From the NCBI GenBank assembly GCA_934643825.1, contig CAKUCW010000025.1, forward strand, positions 1 through 40,846: a stretch of DNA of 40,846 nt. The letters run 5' to 3'. This stretch comes from an uncultured Clostridia bacterium (lineage in GTDB: Bacteria; Bacillota; Clostridia; Christensenellales; Aristaeellaceae). The notes beneath the pieces were generated by a model that was not told the origin of the DNA, ran no database searches, and saw only the letters and a program-made list of their open reading frames with translations. The translations under genes were made by a program, and so were the position numbers. This document shows positions 15,010-23,447 of this stretch, piece by piece. The number at the start of each line of letters is the position of its first letter. Positions within the stretch are counted from its first letter, which is position 1.

Positions 15010-16365
15010 TCATCCGATAATCACCTTGTCCGTCGGATACTGCACCGGTGCGGGCGGCTTCCTGCGGGTCAGCAAAATGATGAACGTCATGCTGCCCAGC
15101 CTGCCGGCATACATCAGCAGAATGATGACAATGCGCGAGAATGTGTTCAAATCGCGTGTAATGCCCGTCGTCAAGCCGACCGTGTCAATGGCGGAAAAGA
15201 CCTCAATCAGCACCTGCTGAAGGGTGAACTCCGGCTGAACGGCACAGATGGCGAGCGTCGCCAGCATGCCCATCGTAAAATATACCACGACGATCGAGCA
15301 GGCGCGGCGAAGCAGATCGTTTTCGATGCGCCTGCCGAAGATGTGCACATTCTCCTCGCCCTTGAGTATGGACGCCGCCGTCAGCAGCACGAGCAGGATG
15401 GTCGTCGTCTTTGCACCGCCCGCCGTCGAGCCGGAGTTGCCGCCCGTCATCATCAGAATCAGCGTCATCAAACCGCCTGCCGGACTGAGTTCTCCGGTCG
15501 GCACGGTGTCAAAGCCCGCCGTTCTTGGCGTGACCGCGGAAAAAGCGCTTGCCCAAATGCGCGTGCCCAGCGGCAGCCCCGCCATAGAAGCGTTCTTTTC
15601 CGTAAAGAAGAAGAACAGGCTCGGCACAACCACCAGCACCGCCGCCAGCATCAAAGCCACGCGGGTATGCAGGCGCAGCTTCTTCCAATGCAGGCGGTTT
15701 TTGAACAGGTCTTCCCAAACGAAGAAGCCCAGCCCGCCAAGCAGAATCAGCATGATGACAACCCCGTTGACAAACGGATCGCCGACAAAGGATTCCAGCG
15801 ACGTAAACGCTCCCGATATCGGTCCCATCAGGTCAAAGCCCGCGTTGCAGAATGCGGAAATCGAATGAAACACGCCGTACCAGATGCCCTTCGCCCAGCC
15901 GAGCATCGGCACAAACCGAAAGCTCAGCAGCACCGCGCCGCAGCCCTCGACGACCGCCGTTCCCCGCATCGCAAAGCGCACCAGACGAACGATGCCGCCG
16001 ACCTGAAACGACGCGACACTCTCCTGAAGCAGCGTCCGTTGACGCAGACCGATCCTCTTGCCCAGTGCCATGGAAACCAGCGCCATCAGCGTCATCACGC
16101 CCAAGCCGCCGATTTGAATCGCCACAATCAGCACGACCTGTCCGAAGAGCGACCAATGCGTTCCGGTGTCCACCAGGGCCTGACCCGTCACGCAGACCGC
16201 GCTCGTCGCCGTAAACAGCGAGGTCAGCAGCGGCGTAGACTGCCTGTTCTGCGCGGAGATGGGCAGCATCAGCAGCAGCGTCGCCATCAGAATCAGGAGC
16301 AGAAACCCGACTGCGATTATCGCCGACGGACTGAGCTTCACGTCCTTCTTCATTTTTTTATTCAT
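15010..16365 (-). CDS. ktrB: Potassium channel/transporter subunit (KtrB/TrkH family)
   Basis: Membrane pore for K+ (or Na+-coupled K+) uptake gated by KtrA. The 451-residue protein has the four-fold M1-P-M2 layout with all four selectivity loops visible: SAVCVTGQALVDTG, ISAFCNAGFD, TPRTAGFDTV and IDTVGLTTG. Its first loop reads CVTG, as expected. The ATG at 16363-16365 follows TGGAGGA by 8 nt; a longer in-frame start overlaps the promoter at 16391-16419 and was rejected. Confidence 0.92.
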   Translation of the reverse strand: MNKKMKKDVKLSPSAIIAVGFLLLILMATLLLMLPISAQNRQSTPLLTSLFTATSAVCVTGQALVDTGTHWSLFGQVVLIVAIQIGGLGVMTLMALVSMALGKRIGLRQRTLLQESVASFQVGGIVRLVRFAMRGTAVVEGCGAVLLSFRFVPMLGWAKGIWYGVFHSISAFCNAGFDLMGPISGAFTSLESFVGDPFVNGVVIMLILLGGLGFFVWEDLFKNRLHWKKLRLHTRVALMLAAVLVVVPSLFFFFTEKNASMAGLPLGTRIWASAFSAVTPRTAGFDTVPTGELSPAGGLMTLILMMTGGNSGSTAGGAKTTTILLVLLTAASILKGEENVHIFGRRIENDLLRRACSIVVVYFTMGMLATLAICAVQPEFTLQQVLIEVFSAIDTVGLTTGITRDLNTFSRIVIILLMYAGRLGSMTFIILLTRRKPPAPVQYPTDKVIIG

Positions 16366-16390
16366 CCAAGTATCCTCCAAAGAGGCTTTC

Positions 16391-16419
16391 ATGATACTAT
16401 GATGCGCGTTTTTTGTCAA
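16391..16419 (-). promoter_or_regulatory. Sigma-A promoter for ktrB
   Basis: Minus strand TTGACA (16414-16419), 17-nt spacer, TATCAT (16391-16396), 26 nt before the ktrB start. Confidence 0.8.
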
Positions 16420-16464
16420 CGACACACACATAAATATCCTATACAGGAACACGCCGACGCCGCC

Positions 16465-17001
16465 TTATTTTGCAGCGCGATACGCCTTAATGCGCTCTTT
16501 CCACAGCTCCATCCATCCACGCGGAAAAAGATAGCTGATCGCCCACGCGACAAGCACGCCGATGGTCGTATCCAAAATGCGGTTGAGCGCATAGCTGATG
16601 TAGGTAGCCACCGGCGTATTGAACAGCAGAATGCACAGCACAACGCCGCCGGGCTGCACGCCGCCGACCCAGAACATCTGGCAAAGCACGATCAAAATGA
16701 CCGTTCCGATGAACGTCAGCGGAACCAGCCACAGCGTGTATTTTCCGGTCGGCTCTATGAACAGATACAGACGGAAAAGCACCATGCCCAGCAGACCGCC
16801 GATCAGCGTGCCGAACAGACGATTTCCGCCGTTCTTGCGGGAGTCCTCCATATCCGAGCCCATGCCGAAGATGGCGCCGATGCAGGCAAACGCCGGACTG
16901 CGGTCAAAAAAGTAATAGATGAACGCGCAGAAAGCCGCCGCCAATGCGGTCTTGACGTTGCGCATCCCCACGCCGGGGATTTTGACGGATTTCAAAGACA
17001 T
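16465..17001 (-). CDS. FUSC/aromatic acid exporter family membrane protein
   Basis: A 178-residue protein with about five to six hydrophobic segments. It matches the N-terminal membrane unit of the FUSC/ArAE family: an amphipathic start, then a MRNVKTALAAAFCAFIYYF pattern, an RLFGTLIGGLLG segment and a final DTTIGVLVAWAISYLFP helix. Bacillus-type family members have a C-terminal cytoplasmic domain that is absent here, so this is a membrane-only form. Substrate unknown; aromatic acid export is only suggested by the family name and by the nearby aro operon. GGAGGAAGAAC precedes the ATG at 16999-17001. Confidence 0.75.
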   Translation of the reverse strand: MSLKSVKIPGVGMRNVKTALAAAFCAFIYYFFDRSPAFACIGAIFGMGSDMEDSRKNGGNRLFGTLIGGLLGMVLFRLYLFIEPTGKYTLWLVPLTFIGTVILIVLCQMFWVGGVQPGGVVLCILLFNTPVATYISYALNRILDTTIGVLVAWAISYLFPRGWMELWKERIKAYRAAK

Positions 17002-17035
17002 GTTCTTCCTCCTGAATCATTTGTTGAAACTGCCG

Positions 17036-17095
17036 TAAAGCGAAGAAGGGAGCTTGCGAGACTCAGTCCCTCAGGCGCCCCCAATTTAGGTTAGA
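17036..17095 (-). repeat. Degenerate palindromic repeat, copy R5
   Basis: Reads on the minus strand as GGGGGCGCCTGAGGGACTGA followed by CTCCCTTCTTCGCTTTACGGC-like sequence. This recalls the H1/H2/link region of R1 with decayed stems. The rest of the 17002-17338 gap holds the terminator and weak promoter listed next. Confidence 0.5.
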
Positions 17096-17162
17096 TTCTC
17101 GATTTTCAGAGCAAAAACTGGCATCGCATCGCGGCAGCTTGAACCCTTGCTTTTAAAGCGTA

Positions 17163-17194
17163 CAAAAAAGAGTCTGCGCAAATCGCGCAAACTC
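17163..17194 (-). terminator. Terminator downstream of the L,D-transpeptidase gene
   Basis: Minus strand GAGTTTGCGC (17185-17194), loop GATTT, GCGCAGACTC (17170-17179), one G-T pair, followed by six T residues (17164-17169). Confidence 0.75.
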
Positions 17195-17198
17195 AAAT

Positions 17199-17227
17199 AT
17201 TATATCACGAAAAGTTCTCTCTGTGTA
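17199..17227 (-). promoter_or_regulatory. Possible promoter for the FUSC gene
   Basis: TACACA (17222-17227), 17-nt spacer, TATAAT (17199-17204) on the minus strand. The -35 is weak and the start would fall at the terminator hairpin, so this is tentative. Confidence 0.4.
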
Positions 17228-17338
17228 GCGGCAAACATCACGATTTTATCCTCGCCTTTACGTTCGCTGCAACCCATAAAACACTGAAGTCGGTTTTCCA
17301 TCCGTCAGGAACACGCTTTTCAGCATCAAACCATTTTC

Positions 17339-19267
17339 TTACGGGGTCAGCCCCATCTCGGCATAGGCTTTATCAATGACTTCGTTCCACGCCGAAACGA
17401 CTTCCGGACGTTCCGGTGCGCCGCACGTCGCGCAGGGCGTCAGCTCGGTATACGGATAGCGGCTCAAATCGCCATAGGTGATGCCCGTCAGCGGCAGATA
17501 CGCGCTCTTGACGCTCGAGCAGCGTGCCGTCGTGTGATACTTCTTGCCGCCCGTGGGATTGTAATACATCGGCGTGGACGCATCCGTTTCGGTGAGCTTG
17601 CGTCCGTCATCATCCCAGATGATAATCTTGACGTTCTTCTCGCCGCGCAGGTTATTCCACAGCCACGAATGATTATATCCGTCCGCGTTGGCTTTGCGCT
17701 GCACGCGCACACAGCCATGCGATGCGCGGCGTCCCAGTGCGCTTTCGCAGATATCATAGTTCGCGTTGCCGATGGGATTTCCGCTCGCATCCATGCCGCC
17801 GGAGTAAATCGCGGGAACCATGTGCATCAGGTCGCCGCCGTTAAAGCGAATCGCCTGATCGCAGTAGAGATTGCCCGACCAGAACCCGCCCGTCCAGCTG
17901 CAAAGCAGGAACTCGCCGGATGCCGTTTCGTTATAATCCTCGTTGCTTCCGCCGGTCGTTCCCGTCGAGCAGAGCAGCGTCGTCAGCAGCTTTCCCTCCT
18001 TATAGAGATACAGCCGCTGGGTCATCTTATCGACGATGATGCCGTATGTCTGGTTCGGCGTGACCGTGCGCAGACGGCTGGATTTGACCCAGCCCTGTTC
18101 CAGCTCATCGCAGTCGTTATAGGCTTCGATTTTCGTCCAGCCGTCCTGTTCTTCCAGCACCTTGACCGCAACCGACGCGCCATAAAAAAAGCCGCGATTG
18201 GCTTCGGTCGTCTTTCGCTTGCCGTCCGGAGCATCGGAAAGATAGATCTTCTCCTTCTGATCCGTGCCCAGAACGGTGATGTCCGCCGTCAATCGCGCCC
18301 ACGCCGCCGCCTCATCCGCGGGATCAAACTCCCCGAACCACGACGATGTGATGGCGTCCTTCGCCGCTTGCAGATTCTCCTGAACCTTCGCCTCCGCCGC
18401 TTCCTGAGCGCGGGCGGCGGCGTCCTCGCGTCGCTCGGTCAGCTGCTGCTGCATGGCGCACTGGGTTTCCCAATCCGCCGTGCCGGTCTGTTCCAATCCG
18501 CTGGCTTTCTGAAATTTTTTGATGGCTTCAACCGTCGCCTTGCCGAGCTTTCCGGCGCAGTCGCCATCGTAATATCCGAGTTCCTTCAGATTCTTTTGCA
18601 GACCGATGACCTGCGAACCGGATGCGCCCATGCCCATTTCCCAGCCGACCAGCCCTTCCCGCAGGACGCCGTAGCCGCGGATGGAATCGTCATCCAGCCG
18701 ATAGGTATACCGCTGCACGACGGAGGGCGTCGGGCCGAGAATATGGTTGTTGCCCTCGATGGTATGCACCCAATATGTGCCGTCGCCGTCCTGCGTCACG
18801 AACTCGACAATGCCGACATGGTCAAGGCGGTTATACTTATACCATTCGATATAGATGAGGTCGCCCGGCTGCGGGATATACGGGCGGTCTGCCACCGCCA
18901 CGCCGTCACTGAGGTAAAACTGCCCTTCTTCGCCGCGCAGTCCGCCGCCGACGGTCACATAACGTCCGCGTTCCTTATACCACATCGAGCCGCCCTCGCA
19001 GCTCGTTTGCAGCGGATAATCCGTGCCGAGCATCGAAACGCCGTAATACTCGTCAGCGAAATTCACGCACCAGGACACGAACTCCGAACACCACTCGCCA
19101 TAGGCACTTCCGCCCCACTCGCCGTATTTGCTGTATCCGCCCTTGGTTGCGGAATAGCCCAGTTCGTTGATGGCGGCGGCAAGCAGCATGTCTGCGCGTT
19201 CATCCGCCAGTGCGCACGCGCCCAGCATCATCAGCACGGCAAGCAGCAGGGTTACGATGTGTTTCAT
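17339..19267 (-). CDS. Secreted CHAP amidase / peptidoglycan-binding / L,D-transpeptidase protein
   Basis: A 642-residue exported cell-wall enzyme. Residues 1-21 are a signal peptide ending near ALA. A CHAP amidase domain follows (~25-200), with the Cys in YGEWCSEFVSW and the His in LDHVGIVEF. A PG_binding_1 repeat (~210-270: SGSQVIGLQKNLKELGYYDG) comes next, then an SH3-like segment (~345-400) and a YkuD L,D-transpeptidase domain (~405-545) with the catalytic RRASHGCVRV motif. The C-terminal ~70 residues hold His and four Cys (HTTARC...PCATCGAP), which may bind metal. A hydrolase and a cross-linking domain in one chain is unusual. CGGAGGA precedes the ATG at 19265-19267. Confidence 0.88.
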   Translation of the reverse strand: MKHIVTLLLAVLMMLGACALADERADMLLAAAINELGYSATKGGYSKYGEWGGSAYGEWCSEFVSWCVNFADEYYGVSMLGTDYPLQTSCEGGSMWYKERGRYVTVGGGLRGEEGQFYLSDGVAVADRPYIPQPGDLIYIEWYKYNRLDHVGIVEFVTQDGDGTYWVHTIEGNNHILGPTPSVVQRYTYRLDDDSIRGYGVLREGLVGWEMGMGASGSQVIGLQKNLKELGYYDGDCAGKLGKATVEAIKKFQKASGLEQTGTADWETQCAMQQQLTERREDAAARAQEAAEAKVQENLQAAKDAITSSWFGEFDPADEAAAWARLTADITVLGTDQKEKIYLSDAPDGKRKTTEANRGFFYGASVAVKVLEEQDGWTKIEAYNDCDELEQGWVKSSRLRTVTPNQTYGIIVDKMTQRLYLYKEGKLLTTLLCSTGTTGGSNEDYNETASGEFLLCSWTGGFWSGNLYCDQAIRFNGGDLMHMVPAIYSGGMDASGNPIGNANYDICESALGRRASHGCVRVQRKANADGYNHSWLWNNLRGEKNVKIIIWDDDGRKLTETDASTPMYYNPTGGKKYHTTARCSSVKSAYLPLTGITYGDLSRYPYTELTPCATCGAPERPEVVSAWNEVIDKAYAEMGLTP

Positions 19268-19281
19268 GGCAATCCTCCGAA

Positions 19282-19322
19282 AAAAACTCCCCCTTCCGCC
19301 TCCCGCAGGCTGTGGAAGGGGG
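19282..19322 (-). terminator. Terminator between the BspA-type and L,D-transpeptidase genes
   Basis: Minus strand CCCCCTTCC (19314-19322), 16-nt loop, GGAAGGGGG (19289-19297), followed after AG by a run of T residues. The loop itself contains GCC/GGC pairs. Confidence 0.85.
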
Positions 19323-19334
19323 ATTGCAATTGAA

Positions 19335-20231
19335 TTATTCAGCCACTCCGTCAGAGTAGGTGTAGTTTAGGTTTTGTTCCTTGGCATATTGCTCAGCGTA
19401 GGAGTCACGGGGAACGATGAGCGTAACACAGTAACTATCCTCAAATGCATCATCCGCAATATACGTCACGCTCTCCGGTATCGTGATGTCCAAGAAGTTG
19501 GTCATTGCAAACGCACTTCTCTCGATTCTCGTAACACCCTCCGGTATGATGATGTTCATTGTACAGCACCCGATAAATGCCGCTTCACCGATCGTCGTCA
19601 AGGTGATGTCCTCGGACTCCGTTCCGTTCTTGATCGTAGCAATCACCTGCGGGATTTCATACACGTCCATAATTTTTTTATTTGGATAGCTAATCACAGA
19701 TCTCTCAACTTTGTTGAAAACGACATCGTCGATGACGGCAAATGTCGGATGTTCAGGGGAAACCTTGATGTTAATCCATGGATCCCCACTGACCATAAAG
19801 GGATTGCCTTCCATATAGGTGACACTGTCCGGTATGGTAATGCTCTCCAATGATGTGCTCCACAGAAAGGGGGTGCCTTCGATACTCACCAAGTTGTTCG
19901 ACAGCGTAATATGTTCCAAATAAAAGCACTCTGCAAACGCCAAATCTCCGATGCTCGTCACAGTATCCGGCATCGTGATTTCAGTCGCCTTGCATCCAGC
20001 TAATGCGATCTCTCCTAACCTCGTTACCGTTTTTCCATCCAATGTCTCCGGAATATGAACTACCGAATCCCTGCCGGAATAATATGTAATTTCCGCCGTT
20101 CCATCTTCCAAAACGCGGTACCGATAATCTCCGGACCTGAGTGCATCGTCCTCCGCCACCGCACCATTCACGCTCAGCGCCATCAGCAACATCACGAACA
20201 AAACCGCCCAAATGCTCTTCTTTTGCTTCAT
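19335..20231 (-). CDS. Secreted BspA-type leucine-rich repeat protein
   Basis: Signal peptide at 1-26 (MKQKKSIWAVLFVMLLMALS, cleavage near AVA). Then come a short leading domain and about six LRR_5 repeats of the form ITIPDSVTYMEGNPF, SIGDLAFAECFYLEHITL and RIERSAFAMTNFLDITIPE. These form a solenoid usually used for binding host or microbial ligands at the cell surface. No LPXTG or membrane anchor is seen at the C-terminus, so it is either released or bound non-covalently. Its base composition is noticeably more AT-rich than neighbouring genes, which may indicate transfer or relaxed selection. Confidence 0.88.
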   Translation of the reverse strand: MKQKKSIWAVLFVMLLMALSVNGAVAEDDALRSGDYRYRVLEDGTAEITYYSGRDSVVHIPETLDGKTVTRLGEIALAGCKATEITMPDTVTSIGDLAFAECFYLEHITLSNNLVSIEGTPFLWSTSLESITIPDSVTYMEGNPFMVSGDPWINIKVSPEHPTFAVIDDVVFNKVERSVISYPNKKIMDVYEIPQVIATIKNGTESEDITLTTIGEAAFIGCCTMNIIIPEGVTRIERSAFAMTNFLDITIPESVTYIADDAFEDSYCVTLIVPRDSYAEQYAKEQNLNYTYSDGVAE

Positions 20232-20322
20232 GTGTACGCCCTCCTATGGACAAAGTCGGTCATACGAGTACCGGATGCCTTCTATCCAATGATAACGATT
20301 TACGCCGCCCTTTTCTTCCCGA

Positions 20323-21036
20323 TTACAGCGAAATTTCGCTTTCTTTCTGCCAAATCTCTGCTCCAAAGCGTTTCCACGGCTGTTTATCCTGCGGCGGAAG
20401 CGCGTCAAAGTGCATTTCTTCCTTTTGGGTCGGATGAATCAGCCCCAGATGTGCGCCCCAAAGGGCAATCTGTTCGCCGGGCTTGCCGCCGCCATAACGC
20501 GCATCGCCCCAAATCGGCAGCCCCGCGTGGGAAAGCTGAACGCGAATCTGGTGGCTTCTGCCCGTAAACAGGCGCACGCGCACCAGCGTCAGCCCGTCCG
20601 CCTCGCCGCACCTTTGGTAGCGCAGCTTCGCGTCCTTCGCGCCGGGCGTATTCGCGGGAACGGCGCGAACCATGTTGGTCTTGCCGTCCTTGAGCAAAAA
20701 GTCGCAAAGCTCGGCACTTTCTTTTGCCGTACCGCGGACGGCGGCGACATACTGCCTGTGCATCGTCTTATCGCGCACCTGTGCGCTCAGGCGGTCGGCA
20801 GCTTTGCTCGTTTTGGCAAGCACGACCAGCCCGCCGACCGGTCTGTCGAGCCGATGCACCAAGCCCAGATAGACCGCGCCGGGCTTCTGATATTTTTCGG
20901 CGATATACGCCTTCATCGTGCTGTGCAGGTCTGCGTCGCCGGAGTCATCCGCCTGCGTGGGCATGTTCGGCGGCTTAACGACCACGAGCAGGTGATTATC
21001 CTCATAGACGATGGATACGCCGCGATAGCTTTCCAT
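20323..21036 (-). CDS. RluA-family RNA pseudouridine synthase
   Basis: Isomerises uridine to pseudouridine in rRNA or tRNA. The 237-residue protein is the catalytic domain only; the S4 RNA-binding domain of RluD-like proteins is missing. The catalytic Asp is in LVHRLDRPVGGLVVLAK (~60-76), and GRSHQIRVQLSH (~158-169) is the second family signature. It starts 1 nt after the methyltransferase-gene direction break (21038 is the other stop), so the two RNA-modification genes are one unit. The target site cannot be named from sequence. Confidence 0.9.
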   Translation of the reverse strand: MESYRGVSIVYEDNHLLVVVKPPNMPTQADDSGDADLHSTMKAYIAEKYQKPGAVYLGLVHRLDRPVGGLVVLAKTSKAADRLSAQVRDKTMHRQYVAAVRGTAKESAELCDFLLKDGKTNMVRAVPANTPGAKDAKLRYQRCGEADGLTLVRVRLFTGRSHQIRVQLSHAGLPIWGDARYGGGKPGEQIALWGAHLGLIHPTQKEEMHFDALPPQDKQPWKRFGAEIWQKESEISL

Positions 21037-21037
21037 C

Positions 21038-21907
21038 TTATCCCCTCTGCCAGCGTCCGCTTGCGCCGCAGGGCAGGACGCCGCCCGCCGTCACAGGCAG
21101 GCAGACCTCGTCCGCGGTGATGATGCCGCCGAAACGGGGCTTAACGGTCATGTCGATCATATTGCCCAGCACGCTTGCCTGGAATCCCGTCGTATAGCCG
21201 TTGATGAGGAAGAACAGCGGGTCATCGCTGAGTGCTTCCGAGCAGGCTTTCGCCAATCCATACAACTCATTTTCGAGCTTCCAGACCTCGCCGCCGGGTC
21301 CGCGTCCGTAAGACGGCGGATCCATCAGGATGCCGTCATAGAAATGTCCGCGGCGTGCTTCACGCTGCACGAACTTGAGCGCATCGTCAATGATCCAGCG
21401 CACGCGATCCTCCGGTAATCCGCTGCATTCGCGGTTTTCCCGCGCCCACTGCACCATGCCCTTCGCCGCGTCACAGTGGCAGACCTGTGCACCCGCCGCC
21501 GCGCACGCCATCGTCGCGCCGCCGGTATAAGCGAACAGGTTCAGCACGCGAACCTCGCGTCCCTGCTTCACTCTTTCGGAAACCAGACCGGTCATCCAAT
21601 CCCAGTTGGTCGCCTGCTCAGGAAACAGACCGGTATGCTTAAAACCGGTCGGGCGCACATAGAAGCGCAGGTTTTTATAATTCATCACCCAGCGGTCAGG
21701 CAGCTTTGTGAAAAACTCCCACGAGCCGCCGCCCTTATCGCTGCGATGATAATGCGCCTGTGCCTTACGCCAGAGCGACGGGTCGCGCACGGGCCAAATC
21801 GCCTGCGGATCAGGGCGGCGCAGATAGACGTCGCCCCAGCGTTCGAGCTTTTCGCCGCCGCCGCAATCGAGGACTTCATAATCAAGCCATTGATCTGCTA
21901 AAAACAT
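21038..21907 (-). CDS. RlmI-like SAM-dependent methyltransferase
   Basis: A 289-residue class I methyltransferase. The SAM site is VLNLFAYTGGATMACAAAGA (~120-139), with an acidic CDAAKGMVQWARENR stretch after it and the DPPSYGRGPGGEVW catalytic loop (~190-203), as in the 23S rRNA m5C methyltransferase RlmI group. The N-terminal PUA domain of RlmI is absent. Gene order (methyltransferase then RluA-type synthase, 1-nt gap) supports RNA modification. Upstream GGAACC at the ATG (21905-21907) is a poor ribosome site. Confidence 0.85.
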   Translation of the reverse strand: MFLADQWLDYEVLDCGGGEKLERWGDVYLRRPDPQAIWPVRDPSLWRKAQAHYHRSDKGGGSWEFFTKLPDRWVMNYKNLRFYVRPTGFKHTGLFPEQATNWDWMTGLVSERVKQGREVRVLNLFAYTGGATMACAAAGAQVCHCDAAKGMVQWARENRECSGLPEDRVRWIIDDALKFVQREARRGHFYDGILMDPPSYGRGPGGEVWKLENELYGLAKACSEALSDDPLFFLINGYTTGFQASVLGNMIDMTVKPRFGGIITADEVCLPVTAGGVLPCGASGRWQRG

Positions 21908-21926
21908 AGGTTCCTTTCTTTCGGGG

Positions 21927-22118
21927 GGTTACGTTGGGGGCTCTGCCCCCAATCCCCCGGCAGGGAACTGAGTTCCCTGCACCTTCCGCTTCCCAGCCGC
22001 TGACGCGGCTGGGAAGAATGACACGCTTTCTATTTTCCTCGTTGCTCTTATAATGAGCAACGCAGTGAGAAATCCAAAAACCTCATATTCCTGACAGTGC
22101 ATGAGGCAAAGCCTCATC
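21927..22118 (+). repeat. Modular palindromic repeat, copy R6 (divergent)
   Basis: Same order as R1 with changed arms: H1 TTGGGGGC-tct-GCCCCCAA, H2 AGGGAAC-tga-GTTCCCT, and an enlarged link hairpin CTTCCCAGCCGC-TGAC with its complement (21989-22016). H3 is CGTTGCTC/GAGCAACG (22040-22062). It ends with GAGAAATCCAAAAACCTC and H5 GAGGC-aaa-GCCTC. It fills the gap between GH4 and methyltransferase genes. Confidence 0.75.
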
Positions 22119-22125
22119 ATTTTCC

Positions 22126-23439
22126 TTATTCCTTAAAGAATCTCGGATACTTCTCTTTCTGGTTTTCCAGCATATCCGCGACGAGGCTCTCGGCATACAA
22201 GAGGTCGATGCCCGTCAGTGCCGGATCGACTTCCAGCGCTTCACGCAGCACATTTCGGCTGCCCGTCGCTGCCGCTTCGGCATACAGCCGATTGACCAGA
22301 CTCAGCTGCTCCAGCAGCTCTTCCAGCTCGATCGGCAGTTCCACCTTCTGACCGACTGCGCCCTGCGCCGTCACCCGTCCGGGACCTTCGACGAAGCGTC
22401 CCTCCGTAACGCCGGGAATCGCGCCGTCGCACGGCATTACCAAGCTCTTAACCTCGCAGTCACCCTCGCCCCACAGCGCACGCAGAATCTCAACCGGGCG
22501 CACGGAGGAAAGACCGCTCGTGCGAATTTGGCTCCACGCCTTCGCGCCCTGCGGACGCATCGGGCCATGAACCGTCAGCAGCGCCAGATTGCGCTTTCTC
22601 AGCTCATAATCCGCCGCGCCGACGCCGGAAATCATCAGCGAACGCCTTGGGCTCAGCTCCGTATCCGCCAGCAGCTCGCATTGGGTTACACGCGGACCCG
22701 CAGGAATCGCGCCATACCAGTCGATATACTGCGCGGCAAGCGCCTCGCGGTCATCCTCTTTCATTTCCTTCATGATGCGCGGAATGAGATCCTTTCCGCC
22801 GGGCAGCTCATTGCACTTGACCACCCACGAAAAATCATTCAGACCCGCGCAGGTCACGTCCAGCTTTTCCTCTTTCAGCCCCAGATACAGTGCCAGACGC
22901 GCACGCGTCTGCTCCGTCACGCCGCTGACGCCGATGGTGCGCACGCCGCAAAAGCGCTGCGTCGCTTCGCACGCACGGGAAAGCGGCAATCCGCCGTATC
23001 CGCTTGAACAGAAGATCAGCGGCGCATCCGGGCATTCCTCGCGCATCTGATCCGCCAAATCGCAGGCAAAACCGACCGCACGCATCGTCTGCATCGCGCC
23101 GCCCAGTCCGCCGCGCAGGCGAACCTGCTTGCCCAAGCCGACCTCGTCAAGCGCTTCAAAGTCCTTTTTCCACGCTTCTTCATCGAGGAAATCGGAACAC
23201 AAAATCACCGCATCGGCAGAAAACGTCGCCTTTTGCAGCTGGGTGGTGTAATAAAACCGCGCCTGCACGCCGAACGCCCGCGCCAACGCCTGTGCGCCGC
23301 GAGCGGACAGTTCAGCCATATCCAAGTCGGCGTCCACCATCCAATATTCAGCCTCCATGCGGAAGCGAATAAAGAGATCTTCTAAAATCGCGGGGGCAAA
23401 GAAATATGCCCCCGCGCCAGCGATTACGATTTTTTTCAT
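22126..23439 (-). CDS. GH4-like NAD-dependent glycosidase homologue lacking metal ligands
   Basis: A 437-residue relative of family 4 glycosidases, with an N-terminal NAD motif (KIVIAGAGAYFFAPAILEDL) and the family fold throughout. GH4 enzymes hold Mn2+ through Asn, Cys and His in NPxN, GxCHG and GLNHF motifs. Here these read SSGYGG (~146-151), VGVSGVTEQ (~168) and AGLNDFSW (~201). All three ligand positions are changed, so the standard redox-elimination mechanism is doubtful. It starts 8 nt after ileS and probably shares its T-box transcript. It could be an inactive homologue, a dehydrogenase or an enzyme with a different metal site. Confidence 0.75.
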   Translation of the reverse strand: MKKIVIAGAGAYFFAPAILEDLFIRFRMEAEYWMVDADLDMAELSARGAQALARAFGVQARFYYTTQLQKATFSADAVILCSDFLDEEAWKKDFEALDEVGLGKQVRLRGGLGGAMQTMRAVGFACDLADQMREECPDAPLIFCSSGYGGLPLSRACEATQRFCGVRTIGVSGVTEQTRARLALYLGLKEEKLDVTCAGLNDFSWVVKCNELPGGKDLIPRIMKEMKEDDREALAAQYIDWYGAIPAGPRVTQCELLADTELSPRRSLMISGVGAADYELRKRNLALLTVHGPMRPQGAKAWSQIRTSGLSSVRPVEILRALWGEGDCEVKSLVMPCDGAIPGVTEGRFVEGPGRVTAQGAVGQKVELPIELEELLEQLSLVNRLYAEAAATGSRNVLREALEVDPALTGIDLLYAESLVADMLENQKEKYPRFFKE

Positions 23440-23447
23440 GGTTGCTT

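Noticed and set aside
14652..15020. Small frames encoding GFHPQTPSPLRGG-like peptides
   Set aside because: They recur wherever the palindromic repeat occurs, in either orientation, and reflect its GC-rich hairpins rather than a gene family.
17163..17204. Second attenuator ahead of the FUSC gene
   Set aside because: The predicted start would fall at the hairpin itself, leaving no leader; the hairpin better fits termination of the upstream gene.
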